Positions 1 through 5,733 of a DNA stretch of 5,733 nt are shown piece by piece (position 1 is the first letter of the stretch; every line of letters begins with the position of its first letter). The position numbers were made by a program, and so were the translations under genes. The DNA comes from Ramlibacter sp. Lineage in GTDB: Bacteria > Pseudomonadota > Gammaproteobacteria > Burkholderiales > Burkholderiaceae. The stretch spans positions 1-5,733 of the forward strand of contig JACMQP010000270.1 in the NCBI GenBank assembly GCA_014376915.1, read 5' to 3'. The notes under the pieces were generated by a model that did no database searches, was not told the DNA's origin, and saw nothing but the letters and a program-made list of their open reading frames with translations.

Positions 1-240
1 ATAGAGCTGCTGTGCCACCGGCGCCGGTCCGCGCATGCCGGACAGGCCCTTGACCACCACCGTGCGAGTCACGGGACCCTGGCGCAGGGTGACGGTATCA
101 CCCCGTTTCAGTTCGCGGGCCGGCTTGACCCCGGCGCCGTTCACCTCGACCCGGCCTTTGCCGATCTCCTCGGTGGCCAGCGTTCGGGTCTTGTAGAAGC
201 GGGCGGCCCATAGCCACTTGTCGACGCGGAGTTTGTCCAT
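1..240 (-). CDS. hslR: Hsp15-like S4-domain RNA-binding protein (5' part, cut by window edge)
   Basis: The first 80 codons are visible; the C-terminal part lies beyond position 1. The protein begins MDKLRVDKWLWAARFYKTR and continues through a GKGRVEVNG turn and an LRQGP segment to VAQQLY. This is the S4 RNA-binding fold and closely follows E. coli Hsp15 as I remember it (RLDKWLWAARFYKTR...LTLRQG...). Hsp15 is a heat-shock protein that binds stalled 50S subunits carrying peptidyl-tRNA and helps recycle them. The N-terminus is a few residues shorter than in E. coli. The start at 240 is chosen because the homology begins immediately there and its ATG shares one base with the kinase stop (TGATG, 242-238). 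A GGAGG (248-244) lies only 3 nt upstream, closer than usual, so coupling to kinase translation is likely. The family assignment is confident; the co-regulation with the kinase is inferred. Confidence 0.9.
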   Translation of the reverse strand, partial: MDKLRVDKWLWAARFYKTRTLATEEIGKGRVEVNGAGVKPARELKRGDTVTLRQGPVTRTVVVKGLSGMRGPAPVAQQLY

Positions 241-1649
241 CAGCCTCCATTGTGGGCCAGCGGCAACCGCACTGAAGCGTCCAGGCCCGCGATGTACCCG
301 CAATTTTCCCGGTTTTCCAGTGTGATCGAGCCGCCCAGGGCGAGCACGATCTCCTGGCAGATTGCCAGTCCCAGGCCAGAGCCACTGCCGACGTCGCCGG
401 CCGAGAACGGCTGGAACAGCCGGGTTCGCAGCTCGGCGGAAATGCCCGGGCCGCTGTCGGAGACGGTGAGGGCCGCGGAGCGTGCATCGGTCACCAGCCG
501 CAGCCACAGCATGCCGCCCTGGGGCGTGTGCTTGATCGCGTTGTGAAGCAGGTTGCGCACCAGCTCGCTCAGCATCCATTCGTGCGACCGCACCGGCGCT
601 GTCTCGGTGCTGATCTCGAAATCGAGGTCCTTGTCGGCGATCAGCGGCGACAGTTCCAGCGCCACCGAGCGCATCAGTGCCGCCAGGTCGTTGACATCGG
701 CGCCGGCTTGCTGCCTGAGCTGTTCGACCTTGGCCAGCGACAGCATCTGGTTGGCCAGCGCGGTGGCGCGCTCCACCGTGCCACTGATTTCCAGCAGCGC
801 CTGGCGCGGCTCGACGTCGCCGCGCAGCGCCGACTGCACCTGGGTCTTGAGCACCGCCAGCGGCGTGCGCAGCTGGTGCGCGGTGTCGCGCACGAAGCGC
901 TTCTGGTTGTCCAGCAGCAGGGCCAGCCGCGCCATCACGTGATTGGTGGCATCGACCAGCGGCAGCAGCTCGCGCGGCGCGTCGGGCGCGGCGATCGGCG
1001 TAAGGTCGCCCTCGGCGCGCGCTTGCAGCGCGCCGCTCAGCAGCCGCACCGGGCAGGTCGCGCGCTGCACCACGATCACCGTCACGAGGGCGATCACTGC
1101 AACCAGCAGCGCCTGGCGCCAGACCGTATCGAGCAGGATCTGGCGCGCCAGCGAGCGTCGCAGCTCCAGCGTCTCGGCCACCTGCACCACGGCCATCCCG
1201 CGCCCGGTGGCGCTGGCCACCGGCTGCAGCAACACCGCGATGCGCACGTCGCTTTCGCGCAAGCGGTCGTCGTAGAAGTCCACCAGCGCCGCGTAGGGCG
1301 GGCGCTGCGGCAGCGTGCCGCGCCAGAACGGCAGTTCGCCGAAGCCAGACACCATCTCGCCGTGAAGATCGGACACGCGGTAGAACAGCCGGCTGCGGTT
1401 GTCGGCCTCGAACGCCTCCAGCGCCGAATACGGGACGGTGGCCCGAAGTTGCGCCATCTCGTCGTAACCCTCGACGTCGAGCTGCTCGCCGATGGTCTTG
1501 GCCGACGCGAGCAGGGTGCGGTCGTAGGCGGTGTTGACGGCGGCCAGCGCCTGCGAATAAAGGCTCACGCTGTTGATCCCGATCAGCAGGATCACCGGCA
1601 GCAGGATGCCAGCCAGCAGATAGCTGCGCAGCGAAACCTGCCGCTTCAT
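240..1649 (-). CDS. tctE: TctE-like sensor histidine kinase of the tricarboxylate two-component system
   Basis: A 469-residue inner-membrane sensor kinase, close to the usual TctE length (about 470). Residues 9-31 form TM1. Residues about 32-175 are a periplasmic sensor region of the 2CSK_N type, and about 178-196 form TM2. A HAMP-like linker covers about 197-248. The H-box is RFVRDTAHQLRTPL, with phospho-accepting His258. The ATPase domain has the N-box RNLLHNAIKHTP (Asn370), G1 box DSGPGI (398-403), F-box LFQPF (411-415) and G2 box GSGSGLGLAI (421-430), so all catalytic motifs are intact. Family knowledge: TctE phosphorylates TctD in response to tri- or dicarboxylates. The start overlaps the regulator stop (ATGA, 1649-1646) and no convincing Shine-Dalgarno precedes it, so translation is probably coupled. 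One oddity is Cys199 before the HAMP proline, where a basic residue is more usual. The ligand is not deducible. Confidence 0.93.
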   Translation of the reverse strand: MKRQVSLRSYLLAGILLPVILLIGINSVSLYSQALAAVNTAYDRTLLASAKTIGEQLDVEGYDEMAQLRATVPYSALEAFEADNRSRLFYRVSDLHGEMVSGFGELPFWRGTLPQRPPYAALVDFYDDRLRESDVRIAVLLQPVASATGRGMAVVQVAETLELRRSLARQILLDTVWRQALLVAVIALVTVIVVQRATCPVRLLSGALQARAEGDLTPIAAPDAPRELLPLVDATNHVMARLALLLDNQKRFVRDTAHQLRTPLAVLKTQVQSALRGDVEPRQALLEISGTVERATALANQMLSLAKVEQLRQQAGADVNDLAALMRSVALELSPLIADKDLDFEISTETAPVRSHEWMLSELVRNLLHNAIKHTPQGGMLWLRLVTDARSAALTVSDSGPGISAELRTRLFQPFSAGDVGSGSGLGLAICQEIVLALGGSITLENRENCGYIAGLDASVRLPLAHNGG

Positions 1650-2317
1650 GTGGTCTTGAGCAGATAACCCAGGCCGCGCAAGGTCATGAGCGAGGTTCCG
1701 GTGTGGGCCAGCTTCTTGCGCAACCGATAGACCACCACCTCGATCGCCTCGTATTGCACGTCGATCTCCCCCGGGAACACCAGCTCGAACAAGCGTTCCT
1801 TGGCCACGGCGTGGCCGGGCCGCGCCATCAGCGCCTGCAACAGCGCCGCTTCGCGCGGGGTCAGTTCCAGCACCTGGCCGCGGAAGTAGATCGCGCCGCT
1901 GTCCTTCTCATAGCGCAACGTCCCGGCCACCACCGCTGTCGCGCCCGCAGCGGCGCCCGGCTGGCGGCGCATCAGCGCGCGCAACCGGGCTTCGAGTTCG
2001 CCGAGGTCGAACGGCTTAGGCAGGTAGTCGTCGGCGCCGCTGTTCAAACCGGTCACGCGGTCGCCGACAGTCCCGCGCGCAGTCAAAATCAGCACCGGCG
2101 TGGTCAGGCCCGAGCGGCGCGCCTGTTCCAGCACCTGCAGGCCGTCCAGGCCCGGCAGGCTCAGGTCGAGGACCACGACGTCCGGCGGCTGCTCGCGCCA
2201 CAGCTTCAGCGCTTGGTTGCCATCGGCGCAACTCTCGACGCGCAGGCCCCTCCGCGACAGCGCCCGCTCGAGGGTGCTGCGCATGGAGGGATCGTCTTCG
2301 ACCAGCAGGAGGTTCAT
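1646..2317 (-). CDS. tctD: TctD-like OmpR-family response regulator
   Basis: A 223-residue two-domain DNA-binding regulator. The receiver domain (about 1-118) starts MNLLLVEDDPSMR with acidic pocket E7/D8/D9, phospho-acceptor Asp51 in VVVLDLSLPGLDG, Thr79 and Lys101 (LPKPF). The C-terminal winged helix (about 130-221) has the OmpR/PhoB signature: LTPREAALLQALM, a recognition-helix stretch around EVVVYRLRKKL, and the terminal hairpin TLRGLGYLL. The reading frame stays open upstream for 103 more codons, but those residues look non-coding and fall in the divergent promoter region. The Met at 2317 gives the canonical receiver start. Only a weak Shine-Dalgarno-like GGACGG precedes it. It is immediately followed by the kinase (4-bp ATGA overlap) and is divergent from tctC, which makes control of tctCBA its likely job. 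Whether it activates or represses cannot be told from the sequence. Confidence 0.93.
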   Translation of the reverse strand: MNLLLVEDDPSMRSTLERALSRRGLRVESCADGNQALKLWREQPPDVVVLDLSLPGLDGLQVLEQARRSGLTTPVLILTARGTVGDRVTGLNSGADDYLPKPFDLGELEARLRALMRRQPGAAAGATAVVAGTLRYEKDSGAIYFRGQVLELTPREAALLQALMARPGHAVAKERLFELVFPGEIDVQYEAIEVVVYRLRKKLAHTGTSLMTLRGLGYLLKTT

Positions 2318-2365
2318 CGGCCGTCCAAGGGTAGCGGCAAGATCGCACTCTAGTAGTTTCCCCAA

Positions 2366-2376
2366 TGTCCAGGACA
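2366..2376. promoter_or_regulatory. Perfect 11-bp palindrome, possible operator
   Basis: The sequence TGTCCAGGACA is a perfect inverted repeat around a central A, lying six bases upstream of the TTGACA hexamer. A short palindrome in a regulatory gap is suggestive of a protein-binding site, but a match of this length can occur by chance in a window this size. Which protein binds it, if any, is unknown. Confidence 0.3.
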
Positions 2377-2390
2377 GCCGTTTGACAGGC
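2372..2390 (+). promoter_or_regulatory. 11-bp-spaced direct repeat, candidate TctD binding site
   Basis: GGACAGCC (2372-2379) is followed exactly 11 bp later by TGACAGGC (2383-2390); 6 of 8 bases match, including the core GACAG. OmpR-family regulators typically bind tandem half-sites spaced about one helical turn apart, so this is a reasonable TctD site. It overlaps the TTGACA hexamer. The repeat is visible in the sequence; its role is inferred. Confidence 0.35.
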
Positions 2391-2428
2391 AACCGGCGCA
2401 TGATCCTCAGGGTTTGAAAGCGCACAAC

Positions 2429-2434
2429 AAGGAG
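2429..2434 (+). promoter_or_regulatory. Strong ribosome binding site of tctC
   Basis: AAGGAG stands 7 nt before the ATG at 2442. This is the best Shine-Dalgarno in the window and fits high-level synthesis of the binding protein; it fixes the start of tctC. Confidence 0.8.
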
Positions 2435-2441
2435 CATCCGA

Positions 2442-3401
2442 ATGCGTCGAGATACCTTTCTCAAATCACTGGCAGCCCTGGCTGCGGCCGGCAGCCTGCC
2501 GCTGTCGGCGCTGGCGGCCACCAGCATCAAGATGATGATCCCGGCCAACCCGGGCGGCGGCTGGGACACCACCGGCCGCGCTCTGGGCAAGGCGTTGCAG
2601 GAGGCCAGGGTGGCCGACAGCGTCACCTACGACAACAAGGGCGGCGCCGCCGGCGCGCTGGGTCTGGCCCAGTTCATCAACAGCGCCAAGGGCGACCCGA
2701 ATGCATTGATGGTCATGGGCGCGGTCATGCTGGGCGGCATCATCACCGGCAAGCCGCCGGTGAGCCTGTCGCAGGTCACGCCGATCGCGCGCATCACCAG
2801 CGAATACAACGTGTTCGTGCTGCCGGCCAACTCGCCGATGAAGACCATGGCCGACGTCGTCGCGCAGCTGAAGAAGGATCCGGGCAGCGTCAAGTGGGGG
2901 GGCGGATCGCGCGGCTCCACCGAGCACATCGCCGCCGCCATGATCGCGCGCGAGGTCGGCGTCGATCCGTCCAAAATCAACTATGTCGCGTTCCGTGGCG
3001 GCGGTGAAGCCACGGCCGCCATCCTGGGCGGCAACGTGACCGTGGGCGGCAGCGGCTACAGCGAGTTCGCCGAGTACATCAACACCGGCAAGATGCGCGC
3101 CATCGCCGTGACGTCGGGCGCGCGACTGAAGGGTGTCAACGTGCCGACGCTCAAGGAACAGGGGATCAACGTCGAGATCGGCAACTGGCGCGGCGTTTAC
3201 GGCGCCCCCGGCATCACCGAACCGCAGCGCAAGGCGCTGACGGACGTGGTGCTGGCCGCGCTCAAGACGAAGTCCTGGCAGGAATCGCTGCAGAAGAACG
3301 ACTGGACCCCGTCCGTCCTGACCGGCGCCGCATTCGACAAGTTCGTCGACGACGAGTTCGCGAGCCTGCGCGCCACCATGGTCAAATCCGGCATGGTCTG
3401 A
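2442..3401 (+). CDS. tctC: TctC-like periplasmic substrate-binding protein (Bug family) of a TTT transporter
   Basis: A 319-residue secreted solute receptor that captures a carboxylate in the periplasm and hands it to TctA/TctB. An N-terminal signal peptide has Arg2-Arg3, a hydrophobic core (about 9-24) and a probable cleavage site ALA|A after residue 25. The mature protein follows the Bug/TctC fold: NPGGGWDTTGR (36-46) and the loop YDNKGGAAGALGLAQF (63-78) in the first lobe, then GGGSRGSTEHIAA (153-165) and YVAFRGGGEA (181-190), which line the carboxylate-binding cleft in the family, and ADVV/DPGSV segments typical of it. The length is normal and no frameshift is seen. It is the first gene of the tctCBA operon, with a strong Shine-Dalgarno and a divergent two-component system. 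Bug proteins bind very different ligands (citrate, other di- and tricarboxylates, amino acids, aromatic acids), so the ligand cannot be assigned. Confidence 0.93.
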   Translation: MRRDTFLKSLAALAAAGSLPLSALAATSIKMMIPANPGGGWDTTGRALGKALQEARVADSVTYDNKGGAAGALGLAQFINSAKGDPNALMVMGAVMLGGIITGKPPVSLSQVTPIARITSEYNVFVLPANSPMKTMADVVAQLKKDPGSVKWGGGSRGSTEHIAAAMIAREVGVDPSKINYVAFRGGGEATAAILGGNVTVGGSGYSEFAEYINTGKMRAIAVTSGARLKGVNVPTLKEQGINVEIGNWRGVYGAPGITEPQRKALTDVVLAALKTKSWQESLQKNDWTPSVLTGAAFDKFVDDEFASLRATMVKSGMV

Positions 3402-3425
3402 GCCTCGCGCCGGGCCAGCGACCCG

Positions 3426-3452
3426 AACGCCCGGATGACCCGGGCGTTTTTT
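3426..3452 (+). terminator. Intrinsic terminator/attenuator between tctC and tctB
   Basis: A perfect 9-bp GC-rich stem, AACGCCCGG (3426-3434) with CCGGGCGTT (3440-3448), encloses a 5-nt loop and runs into a six-T tract (3447-3452). This is a textbook Rho-independent terminator for the plus strand. The minus direction has no T-tract. It sits inside what is otherwise an operon, so it probably terminates only part of the transcripts, or protects the 3' end of the tctC message from decay. Either would give more TctC than TctBA. Confidence 0.82.
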
Positions 3453-3460
3453 CATTCCCC

Positions 3461-3464
3461 GGAG
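3461..3464 (+). promoter_or_regulatory. Ribosome binding site of tctB
   Basis: GGAG lies 8 nt before the ATG at 3473 and only 8 nt after the T-tract of the preceding hairpin. It supports this start. Confidence 0.6.
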
Positions 3465-3472
3465 TCCAGCAC

Positions 3473-3985
3473 ATGACCCGAAAAGCCGACCCCTCGCTGC
3501 CGCAGACCCTGGTCGGCGCCGGCGTCCTGCTGACCGCGCTGGCGCTGGCGGCCGGCGCCATTTCGATCCCGTCCGCCGCAGGCTACGGCGGTATCGGTCC
3601 CAACTTTCTGCCGTGGGCGGTGGCCGGTGTGCTCGCGCTGTGCGGCGTGATGCTGGTCGTCGAGGCGCGCACCACCGGATTCCGCGATCTCGACGAACCT
3701 TCCGGCGCCGGGCACGGCTACTGGCAGGGCTTCGCCTGGGTGACGGCCGGCCTGATGGCCAACGCGGCGCTGATCACCACCATCGGCTTCATCCTGAGCT
3801 GCACGCTGTGCTACGTGCTTGCGGTCCAGGGACTGCGCCGCGCTGCCGGCGAGGCGGCCGGACGGCCCCGCGTGATGACGATCGACGTCGTCACCGGGCT
3901 GGCGATCTCGGCGCCGGTGTTCTGGATGTTCACGCAGTTCCTGGCGATCAACCTGCCGGGCCTGACGTCGACGGGGTGGTTATGA
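3473..3985 (+). CDS. tctB: TctB-like small membrane subunit of a TTT transporter
   Basis: A 170-residue integral membrane protein, the usual length for TctB, which is poorly conserved and is recognised mainly by size, topology and context. Four hydrophobic segments are visible: about 12-32, 45-64, 86-120 (long; it could be two helices or one with a loop) and 138-160. GPNFLPWAV (42-50) corresponds to the conserved GP-x-F-x-P turn after the first helix. Residues 66-84 are a hydrophilic loop and 121-136 an Arg-rich loop. With TctA it forms the inner-membrane part that moves the substrate delivered by TctC, thought to be driven by an ion gradient. It lies between tctC and tctA, the classic CBA order. 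Its TGA overlaps the ATG of a 27-codon ORF (ATGA, 3982-3985). Confidence 0.9.
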   Translation: MTRKADPSLPQTLVGAGVLLTALALAAGAISIPSAAGYGGIGPNFLPWAVAGVLALCGVMLVVEARTTGFRDLDEPSGAGHGYWQGFAWVTAGLMANAALITTIGFILSCTLCYVLAVQGLRRAAGEAAGRPRVMTIDVVTGLAISAPVFWMFTQFLAINLPGLTSTGWL

Positions 3986-4065
3986 ACAACGGCGCCCATG
4001 CTCGCATTCGTTCCCTGCCCCCCAGGGCGGCTTCGGCCTCCTTGAGACGGCTCTGCGAAGGCTGA
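3982..4065 (+). CDS. Possible 27-residue leader-type ORF linking tctB to tctA
   Basis: An ATG at 3982 overlaps the tctB stop as ATGA and opens a 27-codon frame (MNNGAHARIRSLPPRAASAS...LCEG) ending in TGA at 4063-4065, two bases before the tctA ATG. The peptide is Arg/Ala-rich, has no recognisable domain and looks like translated repeat sequence. The geometry would let ribosomes leaving tctB re-initiate here and stop right at the tctA start, keeping TctB and TctA synthesis coupled across the gap. A functional peptide is unlikely. The frame is seen; its translation is inference. Confidence 0.25.
   Translation: MNNGAHARIRSLPPRAASASLRRLCEG
3996..4062. repeat. Possible degenerate short interspersed repeat with two hairpins in the tctB-tctA gap
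   Basis: The gap begins after a few coding-like bases with a tract of the pattern CATTCGTTCCCTGCCCCCC, then AGGGCGGCTTCGGCC, then CTTGAGACGGCTCTGCG. It folds into a CCCTG/CAGGG stem (4013-4027) and a GGC-TTCG-GCC mini-hairpin (4029-4038). From memory, similar tracts (CCCTGCCCCCC...GGGGGC...TTGGGGCGGC) recur between genes in Comamonadaceae-type genomes. I cannot check this, and the element occurs only once in this window. Boundaries are approximate. Confidence 0.4.
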
Positions 4066-4067
4066 TC

Positions 4068-5567
4068 ATGGACATCTTCAATTCCCTGATGGGCGGCTTC
4101 TCTTCGGCGCTTAGCGTGGGCAATCTTCTGTGGTGCCTGGTGGGCTGCGCCCTGGGCACTGCAATCGGCGTGCTGCCCGGCATCGGGCCCGCGGTGGCGG
4201 TCGCCATGCTGCTGCCGATCACCGCCAAGGTGGACGTCACGGCCTCGATGATCTTTTTCGCCGGCATCTACTACGGCGCGATGTACGGCGGCTCGACCAC
4301 CTCGATCCTGCTGAACACGCCCGGAGAAACGGCCAGCATGGTGACGGCCATGGAGGGCAACAAGATGGCCAAGAGTGGCCGGGCCGGTGCGGCGCTGGCG
4401 ACGGCGGCCATCGGCTCGTTCGTGGCCGGCACCATCGCCACCGTGATCGTCACGCTGTTTGCGCCCTTTGTCGCCGAGTTCGCGGTCAAGCTGGGGCCGC
4501 CGGAGTACTTCCTGCTGATGGTGCTGGCCTTCACCACCGTGAGCGCAGTGCTGGGCAAGAGCCCGCTGCGCGGCATGGTGGCGCTGTTCATCGGCCTGGC
4601 CGTCGGTCTGATCGGGCTGGACCAGATTTCCGGCCAGGCCCGCTACACGCTGGGCGTGCCGGAGTTGCTGGACGGCGTCGAGATCGTGCTGGTGGCCGTG
4701 GGCCTGTTCGCAGTCGCCGAGGTGCTTTATGCGGCGCTCTACGAAGGCCGCGTCACCGAGACGCAGAACAAGCTGACCAAGGTCTACATGACGCGCGACG
4801 ACTGGAAGCGTTCGATCCCCGCCTGGCTGCGCGGCACGGCGATCGGTGCGCCCTTCGGCTGCATCCCGGCCGGCGGCACCGAGATTCCCACCTTCCTCAG
4901 TTACGCGACGGAGAAGAAGCTGGCCAAGGGCAAGAACCTCGCGGAGTTCGGACACCAGGGCGCGATCGAGGGCGTCGCCGGTCCGGAAGCGTCGAACAAC
5001 GCCACCGTGACCACGGCGCTGATCCCGTTGTTGACGCTGGGTATCCCGACCTCCAACACCACGGCGATCCTGCTCGGCGCCTTCCAGAACTACGGCATCC
5101 AGCCCGGCCCGCAACTGTTCACCACGTCGGCCAATTTGGTGTGGGCGCTCATTGCCTCGCTGTACATCGGCAACGTGATGCTGCTGATCCTGAACCTGCC
5201 GATGGTCAACCTCTGGGTCAAGCTGCTGAAGATTCCCAAGCCCCAGCTGTACGCCGGCATCCTGATTTTCTCCACGGTCGGCGCTTACGGCATGCGGCAA
5301 AGCGCCTTCGACCTGGTGCTGCTCTACGCCATCGGCGTGGTCGGCGTGGTCATGCGGCGCTTCGACTTCCCGACGGCGCCGGTGGTGGTCGGGATGATCC
5401 TGGGGCCGCTGGCGGAAGCGCAACTGCGCAACGCTGTCTCGATCGGCGAGGGCAGCGCCATGGTGTTCCTGCAGCGGCCGATGTCGATCACGATGATCGT
5501 CGTCATCCTGGCCGTGCTGTTCGTGCCGCGGGTGATGAAGTACCGGGCCAGACGGCAACTGGCCTAG
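4068..5567 (+). CDS. tctA: TctA-like large membrane permease subunit of a TTT transporter
   Basis: A 499-residue polytopic inner-membrane protein of normal TctA length with about 10-12 hydrophobic segments. Conserved family motifs are intact: GVLPGIGP (34-41), [15 protein letters not shown] (73-87), [15 protein letters not shown] (266-280), [11 protein letters not shown] (302-312) and [15 protein letters not shown] (324-338). The Gly/Pro/Ser/Thr-rich loops recur in each half (GIGP with [11 protein letters not shown], then AGGTEIP with [13 protein letters not shown]), which fits an internal two-fold repeat of the transport core. It is the main translocation channel, using substrate handed over by TctC. 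The start at 4068 is supported by GAAGG (4057-4061) 6 nt upstream and by the immediately typical [12 protein letters not shown]-terminus. It is the third transporter gene, after an unusually wide 82-nt gap from tctB. Confidence 0.95.
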   Translation: MDIFNSLMGGFSSALSVGNLLWCLVGCALGTAIGVLPGIGPAVAVAMLLPITAKVDVTASMIFFAGIYYGAMYGGSTTSILLNTPGETASMVTAMEGNKMAKSGRAGAALATAAIGSFVAGTIATVIVTLFAPFVAEFAVKLGPPEYFLLMVLAFTTVSAVLGKSPLRGMVALFIGLAVGLIGLDQISGQARYTLGVPELLDGVEIVLVAVGLFAVAEVLYAALYEGRVTETQNKLTKVYMTRDDWKRSIPAWLRGTAIGAPFGCIPAGGTEIPTFLSYATEKKLAKGKNLAEFGHQGAIEGVAGPEASNNATVTTALIPLLTLGIPTSNTTAILLGAFQNYGIQPGPQLFTTSANLVWALIASLYIGNVMLLILNLPMVNLWVKLLKIPKPQLYAGILIFSTVGAYGMRQSAFDLVLLYAIGVVGVVMRRFDFPTAPVVVGMILGPLAEAQLRNAVSIGEGSAMVFLQRPMSITMIVVILAVLFVPRVMKYRARRQLA

Positions 5568-5593
5568 GGAGGCGGACTCGCTACCATCGGCGC

Positions 5594-5733
5594 ATGCAAG
5601 ACGACACCCTGCCGCGCGACGGCCAGAGCATCCTGGCCCTGGCGGCGCGCTCGATGTTCCAGCTGTTCTCCAGCGTCAGCCAGGGCATGTTCCTGGTCGA
5701 TCGCAGCGGGCGCATCGTCTGGGTCAACGAAGG
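5594..5733 (+). CDS. PAS-domain regulator, N-terminal fragment (possibly sigma-54-dependent activator)
   Basis: Only the first 46 codons are inside the window. The peptide reads MQDDTLPRDGQSI, then LALAARSMFQLFSSVSQ, then GMFLVDRSGRIVWVNEG. The last part is the start of a PAS sensory fold (hydrophobic strand, LVD-x-x-G-x-I-x-x-x-N). Genes with this kind of N-terminus are often AAA+ sigma-54 activators of the NtrC/Fis group, but a histidine kinase or other PAS protein is equally consistent with what is visible. The ATG at 5594 is the first in frame after an upstream stretch lacking starts; no good Shine-Dalgarno is close (GGGAGG at 5567-5572 is about 21 nt away). An alternative start is the Met at 5654. 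It lies 26 nt after tctA on the same strand with no terminator between, so co-transcription is possible. Confidence 0.65.
   Translation, partial: MQDDTLPRDGQSILALAARSMFQLFSSVSQGMFLVDRSGRIVWVNE

Larger units (their letters stand above)
2318..2441. promoter_or_regulatory. Divergent tctD / tctC control region
   Basis: This 124-bp non-coding stretch separates the two divergent start codons and should hold both promoters and the TctD binding site. On the plus strand it contains a perfect TTGACA hexamer (2382-2387), but I find no good -10 at 16-18 bp spacing, as is common for activator-dependent promoters. On the minus strand a TAGAGT (near 2348-2353) could be a weak -10, but no good -35 stands at the right distance. 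An 11-bp palindrome and an 11-bp-spaced direct repeat lie in its middle (separate entries). Confidence 0.6.

Noticed and set aside
528..1667. 379-codon open frame on the plus strand across the kinase gene
   Set aside because: It is an antisense shadow with an Arg/Gln/His-rich composition. The minus strand carries a complete histidine kinase.
2380..2410. Possible sigma-54 (-24/-12) promoter in the divergent region, considered because of the neighbouring PAS regulator
   Set aside because: No TGGC and TTGC pair at the required spacing is present on either strand; the nearest, TGCGCCGGTTGC on the minus strand, lacks the -24 GG.
2318..2626. 103-codon upstream extension of the response regulator
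   Set aside because: The extension has no receiver-like residues, crosses the promoter region and runs antisense into tctC. The Met at 2317 gives the canonical receiver N-terminus.
2466..3455. 329-codon open frame on the minus strand opposite tctC
   Set aside because: It has shadow composition (His/Arg/Asp/Gly-rich), no recognisable domain, and overlaps the unambiguous TctC gene almost completely.
3948..5558. 536-codon open frame on the minus strand opposite tctA
   Set aside because: The product is His/Arg/Gln/Asp-rich low-complexity sequence with no fold signature, as expected for the antisense of a GC-biased coding frame. The plus strand encodes an intact TctA with all family motifs.
1..5733. 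CRISPR array, tRNA/rRNA, insertion sequence, att site or phage/defence module
   Set aside because: I saw no regularly spaced repeats, no tRNA-like or rRNA sequence, no transposase or integrase reading frame, and no flanking terminal repeats. Nearly all the window is filled by ordinary transporter and signalling genes.

Overview
The window looks like chromosomal DNA from a high-GC betaproteobacterium, most likely Burkholderiales and perhaps Comamonadaceae. This rests on the high G+C, strong GC bias at third codon positions, the Bug-type periplasmic binding protein, and the gene set. The assignment is inference; no marker gene is present to prove it.

The centre is a complete tripartite tricarboxylate transporter (TTT) locus with its own two-component system, transcribed divergently from a control region of about 124 bp (2318-2441). 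On the minus strand, reading leftward, are an OmpR-family response regulator (TctD-like, 1646-2317), a sensor histidine kinase (TctE-like, 240-1649) and the first 80 codons of an Hsp15/HslR-type S4-domain RNA-binding protein, which runs off the left edge. The three minus-strand genes are chained by an ATGA and a TGATG stop/start overlap, so they are probably one translationally coupled operon.

On the plus strand are tctC (periplasmic solute-binding protein, 2442-3401), tctB (small membrane subunit, 3473-3985) and tctA (large membrane permease, 4068-5567). A clear intrinsic terminator-like hairpin with a T-tract lies between tctC and tctB and probably lowers tctBA expression relative to tctC. 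An 82-nt spacer separates tctB from tctA. It carries a 27-codon ORF that overlaps the tctB stop (ATGA) and ends 2 nt before the tctA ATG, and it has the look of a degenerate short interspersed repeat.

At the right edge (5594-5733) starts a PAS-domain protein, probably a sensor or sigma-54-type regulator, on the same strand as tctA with no terminator between them.

Working model: TctE senses a carboxylate, directly or through TctC, and phosphorylates TctD. TctD acts on the shared intergenic region to control tctCBA. TctC delivers the substrate to TctA/TctB in the inner membrane for ion-driven uptake. The substrate cannot be read from the sequence. I see no wholly new system here. The points worth a second look are regulatory: the hairpin between tctC and tctB, the tctB-tctA spacer, a candidate TctD operator, the coupling of hslR to the kinase, and the PAS regulator behind tctA.
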